NCBI GenBank assembly: GCA_965243805.1
Contig: OZ251577.1
Location: 3,348,001-3,412,000 of the forward strand
Length of the DNA stretch: 64,000 nt
Direction: 5' to 3'
From: CATQHQ01 sp965243805
Lineage (GTDB): Bacteria; Gemmatimonadota; Gemmatimonadetes; Longimicrobiales; Gaopeijiaceae
Program-made: the position numbers and the translations under genes
The notes under the pieces: generated by a model
Told to the model about the DNA's origin: nothing
Databases searched by the model: none
Seen by the model: only the letters and a program-made list of their open reading frames with translations
Part shown: in pieces, positions 25,875 through 33,946 of the stretch
Layout: the number at the start of each line of letters is the position of its first letter
Numbering within the stretch: position 1 is the first letter of the stretch

Positions 25875-28800
25875 GGACGCAGGCGAAGGAAGGCGGGCGG
25901 TCCGTATCCACCAAGCCGTTGCCGACGTTCGGCGACACGTCTTCCGAGGCTTGGGCCTCGCGGTGGCGGCGTGGTGTGTCTCGGCGCTTCTGGTGCTGAT
26001 GGCGCTCGCGTCCTGGCTGTCCGGGAGCGGCGGATGGCGGGCTGGCAGCCCTGGTCCGCTGATCCTCGTCGCCACGGCGGTGGCGGTCGGGGGCGCGGGC
26101 TTCGCGGGATGGCGGCGCATCGGTCGGCGGTGGGGCGCGGAGCACCGGATCACCCGAGCCATGGACGTCGTGGCCGGACTTCGCGAGGGCGAGACGCTGG
26201 CGAGCCTGGAGCTCTCCCGTTCCGCGCCCGAGGGCACGTCGCCCGGGCTACGGGAGCTGGCGATGCACTTGGTGGGCGAGCGGCTCTCCGGCGGCGCGAA
26301 GCAGCTCTCGGGTTCGCTGGGCCGCCGGGCCGAGGCAATGGCCAGGCGGGCGGGCGTGTCGCTGGCCGTGGCCGTTCCGGCGGTGGGCTTGACGGCCGCC
26401 CTGGCGCCTGTGCGCACCTTCAGCGCCTGGGACGGCCTCCTCCACCCGATCGCGGTTCTGGCCGAGCCGGTTCTGCCCCCCGTGTCCGTGGAGCCGGGCA
26501 CTGCCGAAGTGGCTCGGGGCGCCGTGGTGGAGGTCGTCGCTCACGCGCCGCTCCGGGACAGCGTTCGCCTCCGATGGGAGGTGACGGGGCAGGTGGCCGC
26601 CGGCCGAACGGTCGTTCTGGAGGACGGGGAAGGGCGGTCGGCCCTGCCCCCCGTCAACGCCGAGACACGCTACTGGGTGGAGGCGCCCGACGGTGCGCGG
26701 AGCCCGGTCCACATCCTCGTGCCGGTGGACCCCCTCTTCGTCGGCACGTTCACGCTGGAGCTGGCCTACCCGCCCCACACCGGCCTGGGGGACGAGGAGT
26801 ACCGCGACGAGGCGCCGCCGCTCGTCCTGCCGGCGGGCACGCGGCTTCGCATTCGAGGAGAGGGCAGCCGCCCGATCGGTCGGGGCGTTCTGGTGGACGA
26901 GGACCGTGACGTGGCGCTCGCCTTCGCCGTGGAGGGCGCACGCTTCCAGGGGTCGTGGACTCCAACCCGGTCCGGCGTCTACGCCTGGGAGTTCGCCGAC
27001 GCACTCGGCGGTCCGGCGGCCACCGCTCCCCAGCCGCTGACGCTGGAGGTGGCGCCCGACCGTCGCCCGCAGGTCGAGATCGTCTACCCCGCCCCCGACA
27101 CGGTCCTTCCCGTGGACATGCGCCAGCCGCTGGTGGTGCGCGCCCAAGACGACTACGGACTGCAACGAGTGGAGATTGTAGCTCGGCGGATCACGGCCTT
27201 CGGCGAGGCGGGCGAGCCGGTGACGCGAGGCGTGGAGATGGGCGGGACCGCGGGGGCGATCATCCGCCCGGTGCTGGACGTCTCCGACTGGAACCTCTCC
27301 CCGGGCGATGCAATACGCTATCGGGCCAGGTCCACCGACAACCACCCCTCCGGTCAGACCGCCGAGACGCCGGAGCACGTGCTGCGGATGCCGGAGGTCT
27401 CGGAGATCGAACGAGCCGCGCAAGAGGAGTTGGAGCGCACGGCCGAGGAAGTGCGGTCGCTGGCCGAAGAGGCGGAAGAGGCGGAGCGGGAGGCCCGGGA
27501 CCTTCAGGCCCGAAGCGAGGCGGAACGGAGCGGCCGCGACGGTCGGGAGAACGGCTTCGAGACGCGGGAGGAAGTGGCCGAGGCGCTGGAACGGCAGGAT
27601 CGGATCATGTCGGCGGTGGACTCTCTGCAGCAGGAGCTGGCGGAGCTGCGGGAGGCGTTGCGGGACGCGGGACTGGCGGACCCGGAGCTGGGCGACCGGA
27701 TCGAGGGATTGGAGGAGCTGCTGGAGGAAGCCGCGCCCGAGGATCGGCAGGACGCTCTGACCGAGCAGATGGAGCAGCTGTCGGAGATGGACCCCGAGGC
27801 GCTGCGGGAGGCTCTGGACCGGATCGCGGCGGAGCAGGAAGAGATGCGCCGCCGGCTGGAAGCGTCGGTGGAGCAGTTCCGCCAGGCCGCCCTGGATCAG
27901 GACTTCCGGGCCACCAGCCAGGAAGCGGAAGAGTTGGCCGAGGAGCAGCAGCTGCTGGCCGACGCCATGCGAGAGGGCGGCGAGGATGCCCTGCGTGCCG
28001 AACAGCAGGAAGCGCTGGAAGAGGAGGCCGCGGCGCTTCAGCAGCGGCTCGAGACGTTGCAGCAGCGCTTGGCCGAAGCGGGGGAACAGGAGGCGGGCGC
28101 CGGCGTGCAGGAGGCGAGGCACCAGCTGTCGCAAGCTCGCCGCCAGATGGAGCAGGCGGGCCAGATGGCGTCTCAAGGACAGAGCCAGAGCGCGTCGGAG
28201 CAGGCCCAGGAGGCCGCGGGCGATATGTCGCAGGTCTCCCAGGAGCTGAGCGAGGCGATGATGCAGATGCAGCAACAGATGATGGAGGCACTGCGCAACG
28301 CGCTGGGACGCACCGCCGTGAACGCGCTGGCGCTGGCCCGCCGCCAGTCGGAGCTGCGCGAGCAGATGGTCGGGGCCACGGCGTCGGAACTGGCGACGCT
28401 GCGGGGCGACGAGGGGGCGATCGCGCAGGGCATCCGCAACTTGGCCGAGAGCTACGTCGCCGACACCGAGATGGCGGCCCCCGGCGCCCGGGAGCTGATG
28501 ACCGCCGTCGGCGAAGCGATGGAGCGCCTGGACGGGACGATCGAGGCCATGGAGAGCCGTCGGTCCCGTGGTCCGTCGCCCGTTGCCGGGGCGGAGACGG
28601 TCGTGCAAGCGTTGAACGAGGTCGCCCGCCTGGCCATGACTTCCGGGCAGCAGGGACAATCCCAGGGTGCGGCGGCGGCCTCCGAGCAGATGATGCAGCA
28701 GCTGCAGCAGCTGGCCCAGCAGCAGGGCGAGATCATGCAGGACGCGTCGTCGCTGTCTCCGATGCGGCTGGGGGAGGAGACGATGAACCAGCAGGTGGAC

Positions 28801-29271
28801 CAGATGGCCGCCCGCCAGGAAGAGGTGGCCCGGGAGCTGGAGGAGATCTCCGAGTCGGAGGGCAGGGAAGAGGAGGGCGGCCCCGACCCGCTTGGGGACC
28901 TGTCGGCGTTTGCGGAGGAAGCCCAGCGACTGGCGGAGGCGCTGGCCAGCGGACGGCTCGACCCGGAGGTGCTGCGGCGCCAGGAGCGGCTCTTCCACCG
29001 TCTCCTGGACGCCGGGCGCAGCCTCGAGCGCGACGAGGAGTCGGAGGAACGGGAATCGGAGGCCCCGGGCGACTTCAGCCGGGAAGGGGCGGGACCCCTG
29101 ACCGACGCCGACCTGGACGTCCTGCGCTTCCGTCTGCCGGAGGCCGAGGCCCTGCGTGCGCTGCCCCCAGCCCAGCGCGCCCTGGTGATCAGCTACTTTG
29201 AGCGACTGAACCGAAACGGCGCCTCGGGCGCGGATGCGATCCCCCCGATCGTGCCCCGTCAGGATCACTGA
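25867..29271 (+). CDS. DUF4175 large coiled-coil membrane protein
   Basis: A 1134-residue protein of DUF4175 type. Two N-terminal membrane segments (residues about 30-50 and 58-78) and a third near 165-185 are followed by a periplasmic beta-rich region (180-510) with immunoglobulin-like spacing. A long Glu/Gln-rich coiled coil fills residues about 510-960 (runs such as EELERTAEEVRSLAEEAEE). The C-terminus has ERLFHRLLDAGRSLERDE and ends PPIVPRQDH. The family is common in Gemmatimonadota, Acidobacteriota and Bacteroidota beside DUF4159 proteins and is thought to belong to a cell-envelope complex; no activity is established. The GTG start lies in the last unit of a 17-bp array. The stop is followed after one base by the next gene. 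Confidence 0.85.
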   Translation: MKGDAGEGRRAVRIHQAVADVRRHVFRGLGLAVAAWCVSALLVLMALASWLSGSGGWRAGSPGPLILVATAVAVGGAGFAGWRRIGRRWGAEHRITRAMDVVAGLREGETLASLELSRSAPEGTSPGLRELAMHLVGERLSGGAKQLSGSLGRRAEAMARRAGVSLAVAVPAVGLTAALAPVRTFSAWDGLLHPIAVLAEPVLPPVSVEPGTAEVARGAVVEVVAHAPLRDSVRLRWEVTGQVAAGRTVVLEDGEGRSALPPVNAETRYWVEAPDGARSPVHILVPVDPLFVGTFTLELAYPPHTGLGDEEYRDEAPPLVLPAGTRLRIRGEGSRPIGRGVLVDEDRDVALAFAVEGARFQGSWTPTRSGVYAWEFADALGGPAATAPQPLTLEVAPDRRPQVEIVYPAPDTVLPVDMRQPLVVRAQDDYGLQRVEIVARRITAFGEAGEPVTRGVEMGGTAGAIIRPVLDVSDWNLSPGDAIRYRARSTDNHPSGQTAETPEHVLRMPEVSEIERAAQEELERTAEEVRSLAEEAEEAEREARDLQARSEAERSGRDGRENGFETREEVAEALERQDRIMSAVDSLQQELAELREALRDAGLADPELGDRIEGLEELLEEAAPEDRQDALTEQMEQLSEMDPEALREALDRIAAEQEEMRRRLEASVEQFRQAALDQDFRATSQEAEELAEEQQLLADAMREGGEDALRAEQQEALEEEAAALQQRLETLQQRLAEAGEQEAGAGVQEARHQLSQARRQMEQAGQMASQGQSQSASEQAQEAAGDMSQVSQELSEAMMQMQQQMMEALRNALGRTAVNALALARRQSELREQMVGATASELATLRGDEGAIAQGIRNLAESYVADTEMAAPGARELMTAVGEAMERLDGTIEAMESRRSRGPSPVAGAETVVQALNEVARLAMTSGQQGQSQGAAAASEQMMQQLQQLAQQQGEIMQDASSLSPMRLGEETMNQQVDQMAARQEEVARELEEISESEGREEEGGPDPLGDLSAFAEEAQRLAEALASGRLDPEVLRRQERLFHRLLDAGRSLERDEESEERESEAPGDFSREGAGPLTDADLDVLRFRLPEAEALRALPPAQRALVISYFERLNRNGASGADAIPPIVPRQDH

Positions 29272-29272
29272 A

Positions 29273-29875
29273 GTGGATGTGCAAGCAGCCGTCGATCGGC
29301 TCTACCAGACCGCGATTCAGGCCGGGAAGCCAACGTCCACGAGGAGAATGGACGGCGTAGCGGAGCTTGTGGTCGGGGAGATGGAGAAGCGCGGGCTCGT
29401 CGGTGCCTTGACCGATGTCTCGGTGCCGGGAGGTGCTAGGCCAAAGTCCTGGGATGTCGTCTGGAGCATGGGTAACAAGCCGCGGCTGGTAATCTCCCTG
29501 AAGTCCATCCTCGCAAACCTCGGCGGCACGATTCCCAACCGCCTTGACGACTTGATGGGAGAAGTGACCAACGTACAGATGTACTCCCCAGAGGTCGTAA
29601 CCGGCTATGTCATGATCCTCAATGTGGCCGAAGACGACTTCAGCACTCGGCACGGAAGCACATGGTCCCAACTCTTGCGGGGCCGACTCGAGACTTTGTC
29701 TGGTCGCCGACCGCCGGCATGGAGCACCGGCATGATCGAAGCGTCGTGGCTTGTGGAGGTCGACTTCTCCCGTGGCCCGGTGTTGGTGTCCGGCGAAGAC
29801 GATGCCGACGCCTTCTTTGACCTGCTCGTCGCGGAAGTTTGCGGCAGGCACCCTAATCTGGAGCGACCAACGTGA
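29273..29875 (+). CDS. putative type II restriction endonuclease
   Basis: A 200-residue protein beginning at GTG 29273 (VDVQAAVDRLYQTA), one base after the DUF4175 stop. Its stop overlaps the start of a DNA methyltransferase (GTGA). It carries a plausible PD-(D/E)xK-type site, RPKSWDVVWSMGNKPRLVIS followed by LKS, where Asp and a Ser-x-Lys stand in for D...ExK. This is followed by NRLDDLMGEVTNVQMYSPEV, as in several small type II endonucleases. The function is inferred mainly from pairing with the methyltransferase and from this motif. It could alternatively be another nuclease partner. Confidence 0.65.
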   Translation: MDVQAAVDRLYQTAIQAGKPTSTRRMDGVAELVVGEMEKRGLVGALTDVSVPGGARPKSWDVVWSMGNKPRLVISLKSILANLGGTIPNRLDDLMGEVTNVQMYSPEVVTGYVMILNVAEDDFSTRHGSTWSQLLRGRLETLSGRRPPAWSTGMIEASWLVEVDFSRGPVLVSGEDDADAFFDLLVAEVCGRHPNLERPT

Positions 29876-30855
29876 CGAAGGCGGGGAGAGCTGAAGCGAT
29901 GTTGCTGAGAGTGGTCCAGGAGCATCTGCAGGGCATCGAGCTGTCGGACTCGTCGCTGAAGCGGTCGTTGCCCCGGGTGGCGAAGGACCCTCGCGAGACG
30001 GCGAAGATCGCGGATGCGTTGCAGGAAGTTCCCTCCGACCACCGCATGATCTTGGGCGACGCGAGGGACCTGTCCGCGCTTGCAGACGGTTCCGTTCACC
30101 TCGTGGTCACGTCGCCGCCCTACTGGAACCTCAAGAGGTATCGCGATTCGGAGGGCCAGTTGGGGCACATTGCCAGCTACGATAAGTTTGTGGCGGAGGT
30201 TGCCCGGGTCTGGGGCGAGTGCCGACGAGTGTTGGTGCCTGGCGGTCGGCTGGTTGTGGTCGTGGGCGATGTGTGCTTGTCGCGTCGGCGCCACGGGCGG
30301 CACACGGTGGTCCCGCTCCACGCCAGCATTCAGGAGTCGTGCCGACGGCTGGGGTTCGACAACTTGGCCCCGGTCATCTGGCACAAGATCGCCAACGCGG
30401 ATTACGAAGCGGGATCGTCGGGCGGATTCCTGGGCAAGCCCTACGAGCCCAACGCAGTCGTAAAGAACGACATCGAGTTCGTCCTCATGCAGCGGAAGCC
30501 CGGAGGATACCGCAGTCCATCGCCTGCGGCCCGTGCGCTCAGCGTGATACCCGAGTCGGAGCACCGGGAGTGGTTTCGGCAGATCTGGACGATTCCCGGC
30601 GCGTCCACCGGTCGCCACCCGGCACCCTTTCCGTTGGAGTTGGCGACTCGCTTGGTCCGCATGTTCTCCTTTGTGGGGGACACCGTCCTCGATCCCTTCC
30701 TGGGAACCGGAACAACTTCGGTGGCTGCGGCGCTGTGGGGCCGGAGCAGCGTCGGCGTCGAGGTGGACCCGGAGTACCTGCAGATGGCGCGGGCACGGTT
30801 CCTCGCTCGGACCAGCGACCTGTTCGCACGTCAGCGCCTGGATGTGGTGGCATGA
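29872..30855 (+). CDS. type II DNA methyltransferase (N4-cytosine/N6-adenine)
   Basis: A 327-residue amino-methyltransferase. Catalytic motif IV, TSPPYWNLKRY (near residue 80), comes before the AdoMet motif I, DPFLGTGTTSVAAALWG (near 280), which is the beta-class order. The SPPY form is typical of N4-cytosine enzymes but is also found in some N6-adenine enzymes, so the base cannot be settled by eye. Residues 150-240 between them are the target region. It overlaps the preceding nuclease by four bases and the following TPR gene by four bases (ATGA), so the pair is embedded in an operon of otherwise non-restriction genes. Confidence 0.88.
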   Translation: MTKAGRAEAMLLRVVQEHLQGIELSDSSLKRSLPRVAKDPRETAKIADALQEVPSDHRMILGDARDLSALADGSVHLVVTSPPYWNLKRYRDSEGQLGHIASYDKFVAEVARVWGECRRVLVPGGRLVVVVGDVCLSRRRHGRHTVVPLHASIQESCRRLGFDNLAPVIWHKIANADYEAGSSGGFLGKPYEPNAVVKNDIEFVLMQRKPGGYRSPSPAARALSVIPESEHREWFRQIWTIPGASTGRHPAPFPLELATRLVRMFSFVGDTVLDPFLGTGTTSVAAALWGRSSVGVEVDPEYLQMARARFLARTSDLFARQRLDVVA

Positions 30856-32678
30856 CTGGCCGCGCCCACCTCCGCAGTCCAGCAGCTGGCCTGTGTGTGG
30901 GACTGGTCGGCGCACTCGCGGTCTTGGGGGCACTGGCGGCTGTTCCCTGGCTCGCCGTCGCCGAGCAGCGGAGGTTGCCTCGCATCGAGGATCGGATGCT
31001 GCGCGACGCTTCGGCGTTGGAGGCTCGCGGGGACTTGGCAGGGGCCGAGGCCGCCTTGCGCGAGCTGTTGCGTGTGCGCCCACGTGCCTCGTCGGCCGTG
31101 CTTGCGCTGGAGCGCGTCCTCGCAGCGGACGGGCGGATCGAAGCACTGCTTCCCGTCGCCGACGCTTTCCTGGCGGCGGATCCGTCGGCTGGCACGGTGT
31201 GGTCTCTCAAGTTGCGCGTGCTGGTGGAGAGCGACTCGCTCTCGGCGCTGGACCAGGTGGTGGGCGATTGGGCGCGGGCCGTTCCCGGCTCGACGGAGCC
31301 GTACCTGGTGGGTGCCCGCGTCTACCTGGACACGCTTGGCTCGGACGCAGCGGTCGCGCTGCTGGAGGACGGCCTGAGGGTGCTGGCCGCACCGCCGGAA
31401 CTGCTGGTCGCTCTGGGCGAGGCGCATGTCTCCGCCGGGCGGATCGAGGACGGTGCCGAGGCGTGGGCGCAGGCTCTGGGGCGGGACCGTGCCCAGAGCG
31501 CGGAGGTGTTGCGCCTCTTGCCCATCACTGCCGACCAAGGGCGGAAGCGAGAGGAGCGGAAACGAGTGGCCGCGGCCCTCGTCGCCGCGCTGGGAGCGGA
31601 AGGCGCCACGGCCTCCCAGCTGGAGATCGGAGCCGAGATCGCACTGCGCGAAGGGCTGGGCGACGAAGCCAGGGCGATGGCGGCCGCGGCGCTGGCGCGG
31701 TTCGGCGACCGAGAGGCCCGGGGCTGGTTGCGCGGCTTCGCTCGCCGGGCGGAGGACTTGGGCCAGCCCGAGAGCGCTCTGTGGGCCTATTCGAGGCTTG
31801 CCGAGACGGCGAGGGACGAAGGCGAGGGACGCGCCAACGACGAGCGCATCGCGTCGGTCGCCCTCGCGGCGGGCGACACGGCGGCCGCCCTGGGCGCCCT
31901 CTCTCGCGTCACGGCCTCCTATCCTTCCGGGTCCGACGGACGGCAGTCGGCGTGGACGGCGGAACTCCGGTTGCGCATCGCCGCCGACGACCTGGAGGCG
32001 GTGCGCGGCATCTTCGCCCGCTACCGAGAAGAGCATCCCGACGCGCCGGAGCTCGACCAGCTCTCCGCCGCGCTGGCTTCCAGGCTCATGCGGAGCGGCG
32101 ACGTGGGCGAGGCGCTGGTCGTGCTGAACGGCATCGAGGGACCGGGCGCGGCTCTGGAGCGCGCTTACCTTCTTCTGGAGGGCGGCGCAATAGCGGAAGG
32201 GGCGGCGGCGCTTCAGGAGGCGCTTCCCGACTTGGAGGCTGCCCAAGCCACGGAAGTCCTGGCCCTGGCGCTTGCCCTGAGCAGCCTCACACCGGAGGGC
32301 GCCCGAGTGGCCGCCGGTGCCGCCGTGGCCGCCCATCGGGACGACCCTGTTGCCGCCGTCCGCGCCGTGGAGGCCGGGATCGCGACCATTCCCGTGCCGG
32401 ACCTTCCCGCCGTCCTGGCCCTGGGAGCCCGCGCCGCGGACGCCGCCGGACTCGCCGACCAGGCTGTGACGTTCCGTCGCGCGATTGTCGCGGACCACGC
32501 CGATGCGCCCGAGTTCCCCGAGGCGGCGTTGCTGCTGGGCCGGGTGCTGGCCTCCCGGCCCGAGAGCGCCGACGAGGCCGTGCGCCTGCTGGAAGGGCTG
32601 ATCGTGGCCCACCCCGGCAGTCCAGTGGCGCCCGGTGCGCGGCGGGAGCTGGAACGGCTTCGCGGGAGCGGTCGGTGA
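30852..32678 (+). CDS. TPR-repeat protein with N-terminal membrane anchor
   Basis: A 608-residue, Ala/Leu-rich protein. Residues 12-36 (AGLCVGLVGALAVLGALAAV) form a signal anchor. The rest is a chain of about 34-residue helical pairs typical of tetratricopeptide repeats, for example ALEARGDLAGAEAALRELLR and LGEAHVSAGRIEDGAEAWAQ. Such proteins act as periplasmic scaffolds in envelope assembly. The start ATG overlaps the methyltransferase stop and the stop overlaps the GTG of the next gene, so it belongs to a tightly coupled run. No specific partner is evident; the downstream AsnB-like secreted protein is a reasonable guess. Confidence 0.8.
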   Translation: MTGRAHLRSPAAGLCVGLVGALAVLGALAAVPWLAVAEQRRLPRIEDRMLRDASALEARGDLAGAEAALRELLRVRPRASSAVLALERVLAADGRIEALLPVADAFLAADPSAGTVWSLKLRVLVESDSLSALDQVVGDWARAVPGSTEPYLVGARVYLDTLGSDAAVALLEDGLRVLAAPPELLVALGEAHVSAGRIEDGAEAWAQALGRDRAQSAEVLRLLPITADQGRKREERKRVAAALVAALGAEGATASQLEIGAEIALREGLGDEARAMAAAALARFGDREARGWLRGFARRAEDLGQPESALWAYSRLAETARDEGEGRANDERIASVALAAGDTAAALGALSRVTASYPSGSDGRQSAWTAELRLRIAADDLEAVRGIFARYREEHPDAPELDQLSAALASRLMRSGDVGEALVVLNGIEGPGAALERAYLLLEGGAIAEGAAALQEALPDLEAAQATEVLALALALSSLTPEGARVAAGAAVAAHRDDPVAAVRAVEAGIATIPVPDLPAVLALGARAADAAGLADQAVTFRRAIVADHADAPEFPEAALLLGRVLASRPESADEAVRLLEGLIVAHPGSPVAPGARRELERLRGSGR

Positions 32679-33946
32679 GCGCCGCCCCCCGGCTGCTTGC
32701 CCTTTGGTTCGTCTGCTCGGCGTTCCCGACCGTCCTCCCCGACTCCGCGGCCGGGCAGATGCTCCTCGTGCCCATGGATCGGACGCAGGCCAACCACCTG
32801 AAGGCGTACGGACTGACGTATTCGGTGCTGGAGCGGGGTGGTCGGGCCGAGTGGCTCCTCAACTACCGGGGCGGATCGTTCCTGCTGGGCGATACGGATG
32901 CGACGCGGCGAGGGGCGGCGCTCATGGGCGTGACCGTTCAGCCCATTGACGCGCCCGACGAGGCCCGCATGAGAGCCGAGATTTCGTCCTCCAACATGGA
33001 GGCGGTCGTCTTGGAGAAGGCCACTAGCATCGCCATCTACACGCCGCCCAACAGTGCGCCCTGGGACGACGCCGTGACGATGGCGCTGGAGTACGCCGAG
33101 ATCCCCTACGAGCGCGTCTGGGACCCTGAGGTGATCCAGGGCGAGATCGGCGACTACGAGTGGCTTCACCTGCACCACGAGGACTTCACGGGGCAGTACT
33201 CCAAGTTCTACATCACCTACGCAGGTGCGCCGTGGCTGGAAGAGGAGGTGGCCCGCAACGAGGAGGCGGCGCTGGCGTTGGGCTACCCCGACGTGCCGGC
33301 GTTGAAGAAGGCGGTGAGCCAGCGCATCCGCCAGTACGTGGAGGAGGGCGGCTTCCTCTTCGCCATGTGTTCCGCGCCCGAAACGCTGGAGCTGGCGCTG
33401 GCCGCAGGATCGGTGGACATCGCGGCCGCGTACTCCGACGGGACGCCCCCGGACCCCGACGCCGGCGCTAAGGTGGACTGGGACAAGTCCATGGCGTTTC
33501 GGGACGCCGACATCCAGCTGGCCCCTTCCGTCAACTCCTTCTCCGACATCGACGGCCATCAAGTCAACACGCCTTGGCGCAAGGAGTTGGGCGCGTTCAC
33601 GCTCTTCGAGTTCTCGGCCAAATTCGACCCGGTGCCGGCGATGCTCACCCAGAACCACGAGTCGGTGGTGTCGGACTTCTACGGGCTGACGACGTCGTTC
33701 TCTGTCGACCGCCTCAAGCCGGGCGTCGTGCAGCTGGCCCAGGAAGGGGGCTGGGCCAAGTACATCCACGGCGTCGCCGGCGAAGGGACCTGGACCTACT
33801 ACGGAGGTCACGACCCGGAGGACCCGGAGCACCAGATCGGCGACGCGCCCACCGACCTGTCGCTCCACGCCAACTCTCCGGGCTACCGGCTGATCTTGAA
33901 CAACGTCCTCTTCCCGGCGGCGAAGAAGAAGAAGCTGAAGACGTGA
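32675..33946 (+). CDS. secreted protein related to the 'asparagine synthetase B'-named family
   Basis: A 423-residue exported protein: residues 1-27 (LLALWFVCSAFPTVL...AAGQ) form a signal peptide. The body begins LLVPMDRTQANHLKAYGLTY and contains LNYRGGSF, YEWLHLHHEDFTGQYSKFY, GGFLFAMCSAPETLELALAA, and HANSPGYRLILNNVLFPAAK. Proteins with this arrangement in Bacteroidota and Gemmatimonadota are often labelled asparagine synthetase B, but no synthetase active-site motif is visible and the export signal argues against that reaction. The MCSAPET block and the end resemble glutamine-amidotransferase-like folds. Function is unknown. The GTG start overlaps the TPR stop and the stop overlaps the dinG start (GTGA). 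Confidence 0.65.
   Translation: MSAAPRLLALWFVCSAFPTVLPDSAAGQMLLVPMDRTQANHLKAYGLTYSVLERGGRAEWLLNYRGGSFLLGDTDATRRGAALMGVTVQPIDAPDEARMRAEISSSNMEAVVLEKATSIAIYTPPNSAPWDDAVTMALEYAEIPYERVWDPEVIQGEIGDYEWLHLHHEDFTGQYSKFYITYAGAPWLEEEVARNEEAALALGYPDVPALKKAVSQRIRQYVEEGGFLFAMCSAPETLELALAAGSVDIAAAYSDGTPPDPDAGAKVDWDKSMAFRDADIQLAPSVNSFSDIDGHQVNTPWRKELGAFTLFEFSAKFDPVPAMLTQNHESVVSDFYGLTTSFSVDRLKPGVVQLAQEGGWAKYIHGVAGEGTWTYYGGHDPEDPEHQIGDAPTDLSLHANSPGYRLILNNVLFPAAKKKKLKT

Noticed and set aside
26248..29268. 1006-codon minus-strand frame opposite DUF4175
   Set aside because: Antisense of a Glu/Gln-rich coiled coil, which gives long Leu-rich open frames on the other strand.
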